Shown here: in pieces, positions 10,624 to 17,635 of the stretch
How positions within the stretch are numbered: the stretch's first letter is position 1
How the letters are laid out: every line of letters starts with the position of its first letter
Translations under genes and position numbers: made by a program
NCBI GenBank assembly: GCA_946186115.1
Contig: CAMHLV010000005.1
Span: 30,729 to 94,728, forward strand
Reading direction: 5' to 3'
Length of the DNA: 64,000 bases
Origin: an uncultured Prevotella sp.
GTDB taxonomy: Bacteria; Bacteroidota; Bacteroidia; Bacteroidales; Bacteroidaceae
The notes under the pieces: generated by a model
The model's database searches: none
What the model was told of the DNA's origin: nothing
What the model saw: the letters and a program-made list of their open reading frames with translations, nothing else

Positions 10624-11931
10624 ATGGCATTAGTTAACGTACATTTCCTCAACCTCCAGAACAACTACCTGTTCGCCGACATCGCCAAGAAGGTGAATGC
10701 CTATAAGGTAATGCACCCCAAGGCCGACATCATCTCACTCGGCATTGGCGACGTCACCCAACCCCTATGTCCTGCTGTCACCGAGGCGATGCATAAGGCC
10801 GTCAGCGAACTCGGCACCGCCGAAGGATTCCACGGCTATGGTCCGGAACAAGGTTACGCCTTCCTGCGCGAAGCCATCCTGAAGAACGATTTCCTGCCCC
10901 GCGGCATACATCTCGACATCGACGAGGTATTCATCAACGACGGTGCCAAGTCGGACACGGGCAACTTCCAGGAGATTCTGCACTGGGACAACTTCATTGG
11001 CGTCACCGACCCTATTTATCCGGTATATATCGACTCAAACGTGATGATAGGCCGCTGCGGCACCTTCGAAGACGGTCGCTGGACCAACGTGGTCTATATG
11101 CCATGCACCGCCGAAAACGGTTTCGTGCCCCAGATTCCCAAGGATCGCCATATGGACGTCATCTACCTATGCTATCCCAACAATCCCACGGGCACCGTAA
11201 TTACCAAGCAGGAGTTGCGCAAGTGGGTAAACTATGCACTCAAAAATGACGCCCTGATACTCTACGATGCAGCCTACCAAGCCTATATTACCGACCCCGA
11301 CATACCGCATAGCATCTACGAGATACGTGGAGCCCGCAAGTGTGCTGTAGAGTTCCGCAGTTATTCCAAGACGGCAGGTTTTACGGGAGTGCGCTGTGGC
11401 TATACAATAGTTCCCAAAGACCTCACTGTGGCAAACCTGACGTTCGGTCGTGAGTACTCACGTTCTGAGGAACTGATGCAAGCGTCGCTCTTCTCACGTT
11501 CAGCCTCCAGCACCGAGGGTGAGCGCATCAATGTCAACAAGCTCTGGAACCGCCGGCAGTGCACCAAGTTCAATGGTGCCAGCTATATCTCTCAGCGAGC
11601 TGCCGAGGCCATCTACACTCCCGAGGGCAAGCAGCAGGTCAAAGCCACCATCGACTACTATATGCAGAATGCACACCGACTGTTGGAGGGACTGCAGCAG
11701 TTGGGATTCGAGTGCTACGGTGGCCGTAACGCTCCATACATCTGGATGAAGACCCCCGAGGGCAGCAGTTCATGGCAGTTCTTCGAGGCATTGTTGTATG
11801 GTGCCCAGGTGGTATGCACCCCTGGTGTAGGGTTTGGCCCGTCGGGCGAGGGCTATGTGCGATTCACCGCCTTCGGCAGTCACGAAACCACCGAGAAAGC
11901 CCTTGAGCGCATCAGCCGGTGGACCAGATAG
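10624..11931 (+). CDS. dapL: LL-diaminopimelate aminotransferase
   Basis: A 435-residue class I/II PLP aminotransferase that makes LL-diaminopimelate directly from tetrahydrodipicolinate, bypassing DapD/C/E. SLGIGDVTQPL, FINDGAKSDTGN, CYPNNPTGT and SKTAGFTGVRCG (the PLP lysine is SYSK) identify the family. It is about 25 residues longer than the DapL proteins I recall from Bacteroides. The excess lies between VPKDLTVANLT and INVNKLWNRRQ, where FGREYSRSEELMQASLFSRS is inserted, probably another translated repeat. Last gene of gltBD-dapF-dapL; it converges on metY with 15 bases between stops. Confidence 0.95.
   Translation: MALVNVHFLNLQNNYLFADIAKKVNAYKVMHPKADIISLGIGDVTQPLCPAVTEAMHKAVSELGTAEGFHGYGPEQGYAFLREAILKNDFLPRGIHLDIDEVFINDGAKSDTGNFQEILHWDNFIGVTDPIYPVYIDSNVMIGRCGTFEDGRWTNVVYMPCTAENGFVPQIPKDRHMDVIYLCYPNNPTGTVITKQELRKWVNYALKNDALILYDAAYQAYITDPDIPHSIYEIRGARKCAVEFRSYSKTAGFTGVRCGYTIVPKDLTVANLTFGREYSRSEELMQASLFSRSASSTEGERINVNKLWNRRQCTKFNGASYISQRAAEAIYTPEGKQQVKATIDYYMQNAHRLLEGLQQLGFECYGGRNAPYIWMKTPEGSSSWQFFEALLYGAQVVCTPGVGFGPSGEGYVRFTAFGSHETTEKALERISRWTR
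11438..11515 (+). repeat. Probable in-frame insertion in dapL
   Basis: Contains CGTTCGGTCGTGAGTACTCA and two near-copies of TCTCACGTTC, with an internal GAGTACTC palindrome. Encodes the serine/arginine-rich stretch not expected in DapL. Different base composition from the G/C-run repeats, so a second repeat family. Confidence 0.45.
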
Positions 11932-11946
11932 AGCTGGGGTAATCCA

Positions 11947-13188
11947 TTATAGTTTGATACGTAAGGCCTGCTTGATATCTTCGAGCAGGTCGCTCTTGTC
12001 TTCCAGGCCTATGCTGAGGCGGACCGTCGTATCAGGAACGGACATCTCGGCGCACTGCTCGGGGGTGAAGAGCCCAAAGATGGTCGAGGCAGGATGGATG
12101 GCCAGCGACTTACGATCGAAGAGGTTGGTGGCACGACGGATTACCTGCAAGTTGTCGATAAACGCCCAGGCGGCTTCCTTCGATTCGAGATCGATGGTGA
12201 AAACGGCTCCAGGCAACTGACCGAATTGTCGTGTTGAGAGCTCGTAGAAGGGATTATCCTCCAAGCCAGTATAGTTGACGCGCTTGATTTCGGGCAACTC
12301 TCGACACTGCTGGGCAAGCCAAAGCGTAGTCTCTGCCTGACGACGGAAACGGATATCGAGCGTGTCGAGACCCAGCGTTTCCATATAGGCTGCCTGCGGC
12401 ATCATCAGCGAGCCGAGGTTTGTTATCAACTCAGTCTTTACACGAGCTGTAAAGGCCAGTTTCTTCCCCACCCTCTTGGTACGAGCCTGCAACACTGGCG
12501 ATGGATGCTGTGACCAGTCATAGCGTCCGTAGTCTATGAGCAGACCGCCCAGTCCGGTGCCTCCGCCGGAGATATATTTTGTGCTGCTGACCACCTCTAT
12601 ATCCACGCCCAACTCATTGGCATGGAAAGTAGAGAACGGCACGATGGTTGTATCGGCTATCAGGGGCACTCCTTTACGATGGGCAATCTCTGACAGCACC
12701 TTGATGTCGGCTACAAACAGCTGCGGATTGGTGATAATCTCAAAAAACAAGGCGCATGTCTTATCGTCTATCTGGGCCTCTACCTCCTCGGTCTTTGTGA
12801 AATCCGCAAAACGGACTTCCACACTGAATGCACCAAGCGTGTCACGAAGAAGCGAGACGCTGTTGCCAAACAAATGCTTCGAGGCTACGATGTTCAGTCC
12901 TGCACCACTCACGGCCGTCAGGGCATAGTGGATAGCTGCCATACCCGTGTTGAGCGCTGTCACGCTCTGTGCACCAGTTATCTGTCTGACACGCTCTTCC
13001 AAATAAGTCACCGTAGGGTTGGCGATACGAGCATACGACGGTGCCATTGAGCGACCGCAAAAGGCGTCGCTCATAGCCTTGGCATCGGGGAACTCGAATG
13101 CCGCCGTGTAATACACCGGCATCGAGAGAGCCCCGTATGCGTCAGGTTTCTGATACTTTGTGGTTAATACTTTTGTTTCGTAATTCAT
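11947..13188 (-). CDS. metY: O-acetylhomoserine sulfhydrylase-like PLP enzyme (MetY type)
   Basis: A 413-residue Cys/Met-metabolism PLP enzyme. Signatures are SMPVYYTAAFEFPDAKAM, YARIANPTVTYLEERV, and the PLP lysine in SSTKYISGGGTGLGG, with SVRLSIGLED at the end. MetY-type enzymes replace the acetyl of O-acetylhomoserine with a sulfur nucleophile to form homocysteine. I start at the ATG of MNYETKV; the ORF-track start is a GTG inside a repeat of ATTATGAATT words. It lies 30 bases downstream of the desulfurase in the encapsulin operon. With a sulfur-carrier protein, E1 and JAMM protease nearby, the likely donor is a protein thiocarboxylate, as described for MetY in Wolinella. It could alternatively use an acylserine. 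Confidence 0.9.
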   Translation of the reverse strand: MNYETKVLTTKYQKPDAYGALSMPVYYTAAFEFPDAKAMSDAFCGRSMAPSYARIANPTVTYLEERVRQITGAQSVTALNTGMAAIHYALTAVSGAGLNIVASKHLFGNSVSLLRDTLGAFSVEVRFADFTKTEEVEAQIDDKTCALFFEIITNPQLFVADIKVLSEIAHRKGVPLIADTTIVPFSTFHANELGVDIEVVSSTKYISGGGTGLGGLLIDYGRYDWSQHPSPVLQARTKRVGKKLAFTARVKTELITNLGSLMMPQAAYMETLGLDTLDIRFRRQAETTLWLAQQCRELPEIKRVNYTGLEDNPFYELSTRQFGQLPGAVFTIDLESKEAAWAFIDNLQVIRRATNLFDRKSLAIHPASTIFGLFTPEQCAEMSVPDTTVRLSIGLEDKSDLLEDIKQALRIKL

Positions 13189-13216
13189 AATGCATAATTC
13201 ATAATGCACAATGCAT
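13188..13216. repeat. ATTATGAATT word repeat at metY start
   Basis: CATAATGCATAATTCATAAT-type words fill the desulfurase-metY spacer and supply several overlapping ATG/GTG triplets on the minus strand. Only one ATG is in frame and followed by conserved sequence. Confidence 0.5.
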
Positions 13217-13218
13217 GA

Positions 13219-14727
13219 TTAGCTGCGCTGGCCCACGATCTTGCGCACGGCAATCACGAGTTTATCCACATCTTCGCGGGTGTTGTAGAGAGCGAAGGTA
13301 GGACGTACGCTCATCTCGTAGCCGAGAGCTCGGAGGGCGGGCTGAGCGCAGTGGTGACCGGCACGCACTGCGATGCCCTCCTTATCTAACAACGTACCTG
13401 TTTCGGGAACGGGGATGCTGTCGAGGACGAAACTCACTACCGACACGCGGTTCTTGGGGTCGCCAATAAGTGTGAGACCTGGAATCTGGGCCAGTTGCTC
13501 GCGGGCATACTCTGTCAGTTTGTGCTCGTGGGCCTCGATGTTACGGATGCCGAGATGACTCACGTAGTCGAGGGCAGCACCCAGTCCGATGGCGTCGGCC
13601 ACATTGGGCGTACCAGCCTCAAAGCGTGCAGGAGGCACATTATACTCCGTGCGCTCGATGGTCACGTCCTTAATCATGTTACCACCACCCTGCCAGGGCT
13701 GCATCTTGTCGAGGATGTCCTTGCGTCCATACACCACACCGATGCCGTTGGGACCATAGATCTTATGACCAGAGAAGACGAAGAAGTCGGCTCCTAACTG
13801 CTGCACATCGACAGGCGTGTGGGCAATCGACTGTGCACCGTCAATCAACACGGGGATGTTGTGCGAGTGTGCGATATCGATAATACGCTTCACGTCGTTG
13901 ATAGTGCCGAAGGTGTTGTTCACATGACCCACGCTAACGAAGCGGGTACGCGGCGTGATGATGCGCTCAAACTCTGACAGTATCAAGTCGCCGTTCTTAT
14001 CCGTTGGGATAGCCTTCAGCGTAGCCCCCCTTTCGTGGGCCACCTGCTGCCAGGGCACGATGTTGGCGTGATGATCCAGTTCGCTGACGATGACTTCGTC
14101 GCCAGGAGTCAGGAATTGCCTGCCGTAAGTCTGTGCCACAAGGTTGATACCCTCAGTGGTTCCTCGCACGAAGATGATCTCCTCGCTGCTGCCGGCATTG
14201 ATGAAGCGTTGCACCTTTTCGCGCGCTTCCTCATAGGCATCAGTAGCACGTGCTGCCAAGGTGTGGGCACCGCGATGGATGTTCGAATTATAAGTTTTGT
14301 AGTAATCCGAAATCTTGTCGATCACCTGTATCGGCTTCTGGGTGGTAGCACCGTTGTCGAGCCATACCAGGTCGTGGCCGTTCACCTTCTGTTGGAGCAC
14401 AGGAAAATCCTTTTTGATCTCCTCCGAGTTCAGTGTATCCACCTCCTCGTAGTGCAGGCTCTGCAGTTTCTCGGTCTCAGGGATACCGATGCCGAAGCCA
14501 TTGTCTGCCGGCACGATAGGCGAGGTGCCCTGTCCCGTAGGATGCGACTCTGTCGCATTGAACAGGACCGCCAACGACGAGAGGTCTAACTGCTCATCAG
14601 GAATCACCGCCTTTCGCTCGTCCTGCAACTCTTCAGGGCAGTACTTTTGTGCCACCTGCCGCAACAGTTCGAAGCCAGGATCTTGGATGCCGTAACCGCC
14701 TATATTTTGTATATTTATCATACGCAT
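13219..14727 (-). CDS. Cysteine desulfurase with N-terminal extension, probable encapsulin cargo
   Basis: A 502-residue class V aminotransferase of the SufS type, releasing sulfur from cysteine as an enzyme persulfide. From about residue 103 it is a normal SufS: IKKDFPVLQQKVNGHDLVWLDNGATTQKP, the PLP lysine Lys322 in FSGHKIYGPNG and the persulfide cysteine Cys460 in AGHHCAQP. The first ~100 residues (MRMINIQNIGGYGIQDPGFELL...) are extra, poorly structured and rich in Gly, Pro and acidic residues. Desulfurases encoded next to family 2 encapsulins carry such extensions as cargo-loading sequences. The gene is 49 bases downstream of the shell gene, so encapsulation is a strong inference. TusA-like and DsrE-like acceptors lie in the same operon. 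Confidence 0.93.
   Translation of the reverse strand: MRMINIQNIGGYGIQDPGFELLRQVAQKYCPEELQDERKAVIPDEQLDLSSLAVLFNATESHPTGQGTSPIVPADNGFGIGIPETEKLQSLHYEEVDTLNSEEIKKDFPVLQQKVNGHDLVWLDNGATTQKPIQVIDKISDYYKTYNSNIHRGAHTLAARATDAYEEAREKVQRFINAGSSEEIIFVRGTTEGINLVAQTYGRQFLTPGDEVIVSELDHHANIVPWQQVAHERGATLKAIPTDKNGDLILSEFERIITPRTRFVSVGHVNNTFGTINDVKRIIDIAHSHNIPVLIDGAQSIAHTPVDVQQLGADFFVFSGHKIYGPNGIGVVYGRKDILDKMQPWQGGGNMIKDVTIERTEYNVPPARFEAGTPNVADAIGLGAALDYVSHLGIRNIEAHEHKLTEYAREQLAQIPGLTLIGDPKNRVSVVSFVLDSIPVPETGTLLDKEGIAVRAGHHCAQPALRALGYEMSVRPTFALYNTREDVDKLVIAVRKIVGQRS
14021..14036. repeat. G/C-run 16-mer inside desulfurase gene
   Basis: GTAGCCCCCCTTTCGT is identical to the dapF insertion at 10305-10320. On the minus strand it encodes ERGAT using an AGG codon. 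No length change of the protein is obvious here. Confidence 0.4.
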
Positions 14728-14740
14728 TCTCTATTTTAAC

Positions 14741-14773
14741 TCCCCTCCCTTTTGGGAGGGGGCGGGGGTGGGC
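14741..14773. repeat. Intergenic G/C-run palindrome between encapsulin and desulfurase genes
   Basis: CCCCTCCC-TTTT-GGGAGGGG followed by GCGGGGGTGGGC. It is the untranslated counterpart of the coding-region repeats and could also act as a partial terminator or RNA-stability hairpin that sets the shell-to-cargo ratio. Confidence 0.65.
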
Positions 14774-14776
14774 TTT

Positions 14777-16216
14777 TTACTTCTCTACTTTGTTCCTATG
14801 CTGATAATCGTGATAGTAGCCTACTTCCACGTTCTCAAGTACGGCGATAGCGTCGTCGGTGAGGGCTGCTAATGAGAAGTATTTCGTGAGCAGGTACGAA
14901 GCCACGCCAAACTTGTCAAGGCCCATCAGACGAGCTGACAGCGACGGAGCAATCTCACCGGGGATACCACTCTGATGGAGTCCTACTACACCCTGGTTCT
15001 GTTCGCCGGTACGCACGAGGATAATCTTCGTCGTGCCTACGCCGCGACCTGTCAGGTACTGGCCTTCCACCTCTACCTTATCCGATGGAATCAGGGGCAC
15101 GCCGCGCCACAGTACAACTTTCGTGCCGAAGAGGTCGGTGGTCACAGGAGGCACACCGCGCCATGTGCACTCACGCTCGAAGGCGGCGATGGCACGGGGA
15201 TTGGCCACGAAGAATGCCGGCTCCTTCCATACCAGCGACAGCAATTCATCGAGATCGTCGGGTGTCGGCGAGCCATAGCGTGCCGAGATGCGATATGCGG
15301 GGTTGGCAGCAGCCAGCAGACCGAACTTCTTATTGTTTATCAGTTCCCACTCCTGGCGCTCCTTGATGCTCTCTATCGACAGGCGCAGCTGCTCTTCCAG
15401 CTGGTTATAGGGGTTATTATAGAGGTCGCTGACGCGGGTGTGCACACGGACAACCGTCTGCAGGGTGTTGAGCGAGTATTCTGTGGGATTCTCCTCGTAG
15501 TCGATGTATGTCTCAGGAATGATGTTATCCTCCTCGTGGCCGCTTACCAGGTCGATGTGCTTCTCGCCATTGTCGTTGACCGAGGCCTTCAGGCGCAGTT
15601 GCTTGTCAACGGCCTTATTAAAGGTCTCGCGGAAGTCGGGCACTTCTTTAATGAACTTCACCAGTTCCTTCAGCTTCAGGCCGAGGAACACTGTGGGAGT
15701 GATAGCACGGACGCTAACCGTTGACTCCTGCTCGTCCAGCAGGTCGGCCTCGCCAAAATACTCACCGTCGCCCAAGAGAGCAATCCGTAGTTCCTCGCCA
15801 TGTGAGCCACGGCTGATAACCTCTGCCTGACCGGAAGCAACTATAAAGAAGCGCTGCTTGTCTTTGCCCTCCTCAACGAAGAGTTTGTCAACATCCACTT
15901 CCTGTGTCTCAAACGAGCTAACCAGTCGGTTCAGAATCTCGTCGTCAAACTCAGAGAACAGAGGGATGGCCTTGAGGTTCTTGGCTGTGAACGAGGGCTT
16001 TCCATCTACGTATTGTATCGGCAGACGGTCGTTCTTGCGTAGTTCAACTTTAGTACGATTAACGCGGAATGTACCGCCACTAACCTGTACCCAAGGGAGC
16101 AACTTGAGGAGTAATCTCGGAGTGATTGAGCCCATCTGTGGGGCGGTCTTGGTGGTGGTCGCCAGTCTTCTGGCGGTAGCAGTGGTCACACTGCGCTGAA
16201 GATTAGAATCTGCCAT
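14777..16216 (-). CDS. Family 2 encapsulin shell protein with inserted cyclic-nucleotide-binding-like domain
   Basis: A 479-residue protein. Residues 1-80 are an N-terminal arm. Residues ~82-195 (IPLFSEFDDEILNRL ... GDGEYFGEADLLDEQESTVSVRA) form a cNMP-binding-like beta-roll. From ~230 to the end it is the HK97-type shell domain of the SrpI/family 2 encapsulins (YSLNTLQTVVRVHTRVSDLY, GIPGEIAPSLSARLMG, YLLTKYFSLAALTDDAIAVLENVEVG). Such proteins self-assemble into icosahedral protein compartments; the cNMP-domain layout corresponds to family 2B. In the phosphate-binding cassette the arginine expected before the VxA strand is replaced (STVSVRA), so classical cAMP binding is doubtful. It heads the shell-cargo-metY genes and follows tusA and dsrE genes. 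Older databases may call it a Crp-like or membrane protein. Confidence 0.92.
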   Translation of the reverse strand: MADSNLQRSVTTATARRLATTTKTAPQMGSITPRLLLKLLPWVQVSGGTFRVNRTKVELRKNDRLPIQYVDGKPSFTAKNLKAIPLFSEFDDEILNRLVSSFETQEVDVDKLFVEEGKDKQRFFIVASGQAEVISRGSHGEELRIALLGDGEYFGEADLLDEQESTVSVRAITPTVFLGLKLKELVKFIKEVPDFRETFNKAVDKQLRLKASVNDNGEKHIDLVSGHEEDNIIPETYIDYEENPTEYSLNTLQTVVRVHTRVSDLYNNPYNQLEEQLRLSIESIKERQEWELINNKKFGLLAAANPAYRISARYGSPTPDDLDELLSLVWKEPAFFVANPRAIAAFERECTWRGVPPVTTDLFGTKVVLWRGVPLIPSDKVEVEGQYLTGRGVGTTKIILVRTGEQNQGVVGLHQSGIPGEIAPSLSARLMGLDKFGVASYLLTKYFSLAALTDDAIAVLENVEVGYYHDYQHRNKVEK

Positions 16217-16267
16217 AATGATTTACAATTTTACAATTTACTATTTACTATTTATTTTCTCATTTAA
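16217..16267. repeat. TTTACAATTTACTATTTA word repeat
   Basis: Spacer between tusA-like and encapsulin genes made of near-identical TTTACTATTTA words. The same words recur at 16490-16538 and, inverted, at 16583-16621. Confidence 0.5.
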
Positions 16268-16489
16268 CTATTTCTTAATTGTCACGCGATGCGTGGTGCC
16301 TTCTACGTGCTCGACGGAGATAACGTTGTAACCCTGTTCCTTTGCGTTGCGGGGAACGTTGTCGAGAGGTTCGCCCTCGGCGAGGAGCACTTCCAGAATG
16401 TCGCCTTCGTTGAGTTTCGAAAGTTCAATCTTCGTCTTTACGAAAGTCATCGGGCAATGCTCTTTCGTAATGTCTAAAACCTTTTTCAT
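16268..16489 (-). CDS. TusA/SirA-like sulfurtransferase
   Basis: A 73-residue TusA-fold protein. Its active-site region is HCPMTFVKTKIEL, where the cysteine accepts persulfide sulfur from a desulfurase and passes it on; the usual second proline of CPxP is absent here (CPMT). The body GDILEVLLAEGEPLDNVPRNAKEQGYNVISVEH follows the family pattern. Being between the DsrE-like gene and the encapsulin gene, it probably shuttles sulfur released from, or destined for, the encapsulated desulfurase toward the ThiS-like carrier. Length is normal for the family. Confidence 0.9.
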   Translation of the reverse strand: MKKVLDITKEHCPMTFVKTKIELSKLNEGDILEVLLAEGEPLDNVPRNAKEQGYNVISVEHVEGTTHRVTIKK

Positions 16490-16623
16490 TTACAATTTAC
16501 TAATTTACGATTTACTATTTATTTACAATTTGGTTGATTTGGCGATTTAACCTCTGGAAAGAAATAACTAAAAACTTGAAATAGTCAATCAATCGTAAAT
16601 AGTAAATCGTCAAATCGTAAATA
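16490..16623. repeat. Inverted TTTAC/GTAAA word repeats between dsrE-like and tusA-like genes
   Basis: The 134-base spacer has TTTACTAATTTACGATTTACT words on one side and CGTAAATAGTAAATCGTCAAATCGTAAAT on the other, giving long imperfect complementarity. I see no gene in it. Confidence 0.5.
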
Positions 16624-17103
16624 TCAGATAAACAATGTTTGTCCGCCTTCGCTCAAGTTGAGGAACGATGCCACACCAAGAACGTCCTTTACCTCGGGAA
16701 TAAAATCTTCCCTCTTGAGTCCCAGTACGTGCATCGCCATCTCACAAGCATAGAGATTTATGCCCAGGGCCTTGGCGGCCTCAACCAGTTCCTCCAGCGT
16801 AGCCACGTTGTTCTTCCTCATAAGGTATCGGAACAACTTGGGGCCTATACCGAAGAAATTAAAACGCGAGGTGGGTGTCACTTTCAGTCCGCCCATCATG
16901 AATCCGAAGATCTTGGTGAGCCAGTTGCCGCCCGTGAACGAGCGCCCCTGCTTTTTCTTGATAGCATCCAGTCCCCAGAAGGTAAAGAAGATGTTTACCT
17001 CATAGCCTACTGCTGCCGCGCCCGTACCTAATGTAAATACTGCCGTCAGCTTGTCGAAATCGCCACTAAAGGCGATGATACTTAATTTCTTTTGTTCTGC
17101 CAT
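16624..17103 (-). CDS. DsrE/DsrF-like sulfur-relay protein
   Basis: A 159-residue DsrE/F-type protein. The start LSIIAFSGDFDKLTAVFTLGTGAAAVGYEVNIFFTFWGL, the low-complexity middle with FGFMMGGLKVTPTSRFNFFG, and the Cys in LYACEMAMHVLGLKRED are typical of the DsrE-related family often paired with TusA. Such proteins bind or relay persulfide sulfur. A second possibility is a peroxiredoxin-like sulfane reductase role. It is the first gene of the minus-strand sulfur operon, directly downstream of a divergent promoter region, and precedes the TusA-like gene. Confidence 0.88.
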   Translation of the reverse strand: MAEQKKLSIIAFSGDFDKLTAVFTLGTGAAAVGYEVNIFFTFWGLDAIKKKQGRSFTGGNWLTKIFGFMMGGLKVTPTSRFNFFGIGPKLFRYLMRKNNVATLEELVEAAKALGINLYACEMAMHVLGLKREDFIPEVKDVLGVASFLNLSEGGQTLFI

Positions 17104-17129
17104 AATTTTGTCGGTTATAAATCTGGGTG

Positions 17130-17137
17130 CAAAATTA
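17130..17137 (-). promoter_or_regulatory. -7 promoter box for dsrE-tusA-encapsulin-desulfurase-metY
   Basis: Minus strand reads TAATTTTG. Its centre is 58 bp from the centre of the dyad at 17183-17200, the same distance as the divergent box at 17246-17253. Confidence 0.7.
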
Positions 17138-17182
17138 GGGGGTTTTCACGACATAGACAATCGCCTGTTTATGGCATTTTGC

Positions 17183-17200
17183 ATACCCATGACATGGTAT
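17183..17200. promoter_or_regulatory. Dyad operator ATACC-N8-GGTAT of the sulfur cluster
   Basis: GCATACC CATGACAT GGTATGC is a perfect 7+7 dyad with an 8-bp spacer. It is placed symmetrically between the two divergent -7 boxes. Related sites lie at 20580-20597 and 23504-23521. The distance suggests an activator site near -66. Confidence 0.7.
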
Positions 17201-17245
17201 GCCATTTACCCTATATGAGGGATTGCGCCACATCAGGAAACTCCG

Positions 17246-17253
17246 TACCTTTG
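17246..17253 (+). promoter_or_regulatory. -7 promoter box for thiS-like operon
   Basis: TACCTTTG in the context CCGTACCTTTGCA, a context shared with the promoters at 20643 and 23544. Confidence 0.75.
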
Positions 17254-17276
17254 CAGCGTGATTTGATCACACAGCG

Positions 17277-17336
17277 AAGTCAGGCGGCGCCTCGGCAAAG
17301 AGAAAGCTCTCTGCGCTCGGCTTGCACTGACTTTTT
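17277..17336 (+). terminator. Attenuator-like hairpin in the leader of the thiS-like gene
   Basis: Outer stem AAGTCAG/CTGACTT with inner AGAG-AAAG-CTCT hairpin, ending in five T residues, located between the promoter and the ThiS-like start. It may be a leader terminator, or a mobile palindromic repeat: CGCTCGGCTT recurs near 63874. Confidence 0.45.
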
Positions 17337-17368
17337 CACCCGAAATCATTTTTTAAACCGACAGAATT

Positions 17369-17581
17369 ATGGCAAAGATTTATGTAAATGGAGACGCGCA
17401 GGAAGTTACTCTGCCTCTCAACATTAGTGAACTCATCAAGAATTTATTAGTTGAAAACCCCGAGATGGTCTCAGTCCAGGTGAACGAGGAGTTTGCCGAG
17501 CGTGACGACTGGGACAACATCCAGATTCAGGAAGGCGACAATGTGGACTTCCTCTATTTCATGGGTGGCGGAAGTCTTTAG
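17369..17581 (+). CDS. ThiS/MoaD-like sulfur-carrier protein with masked C-terminus
   Basis: A 70-residue beta-grasp protein, MAKIYVNGDAQEVTLPLNISELIKN..., ending DFLYFMGGGSL. ThiS/MoaD proteins must end in Gly-Gly to be adenylated and converted to a thiocarboxylate. Here Gly-Ser-Leu (or Ser-Leu) follows the diglycine, so the tail must first be trimmed. A JAMM protease two genes downstream can do this, as QbsD does for QbsE and the homologous protease does in the Wolinella homocysteine pathway. The E1-like gene lies between. I infer a carrier for homocysteine or cysteine synthesis with MetY, not thiamin or molybdopterin synthesis, for which no partners are present. Confidence 0.88.
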   Translation: MAKIYVNGDAQEVTLPLNISELIKNLLVENPEMVSVQVNEEFAERDDWDNIQIQEGDNVDFLYFMGGGSL

Positions 17582-17606
17582 TGAAAAGTGAATAGTGAAA
17601 AGTGTA
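17582..17606. repeat. GAAAAGTGAATAGTGAAAAGTG word repeat
   Basis: The spacer carries a 22-base sequence that matches the reverse complement of 55624-55648 (upstream of speA) at all but one position. Confidence 0.55.
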
Positions 17607-17635
17607 AAATTTGCTACCGCTTAAAGTAAAGAGTT

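Noticed and set aside
11932-13218. Possible SAM or cobalamin riboswitch at metY
   Set aside because: metY lies within an operon and has only a 30-base leader of word repeats; no riboswitch core is visible.
14777-16216. Crp/Fnr-type transcription factor
   Set aside because: The beta-roll is present but there is no C-terminal helix-turn-helix; the rest is an encapsulin shell domain.
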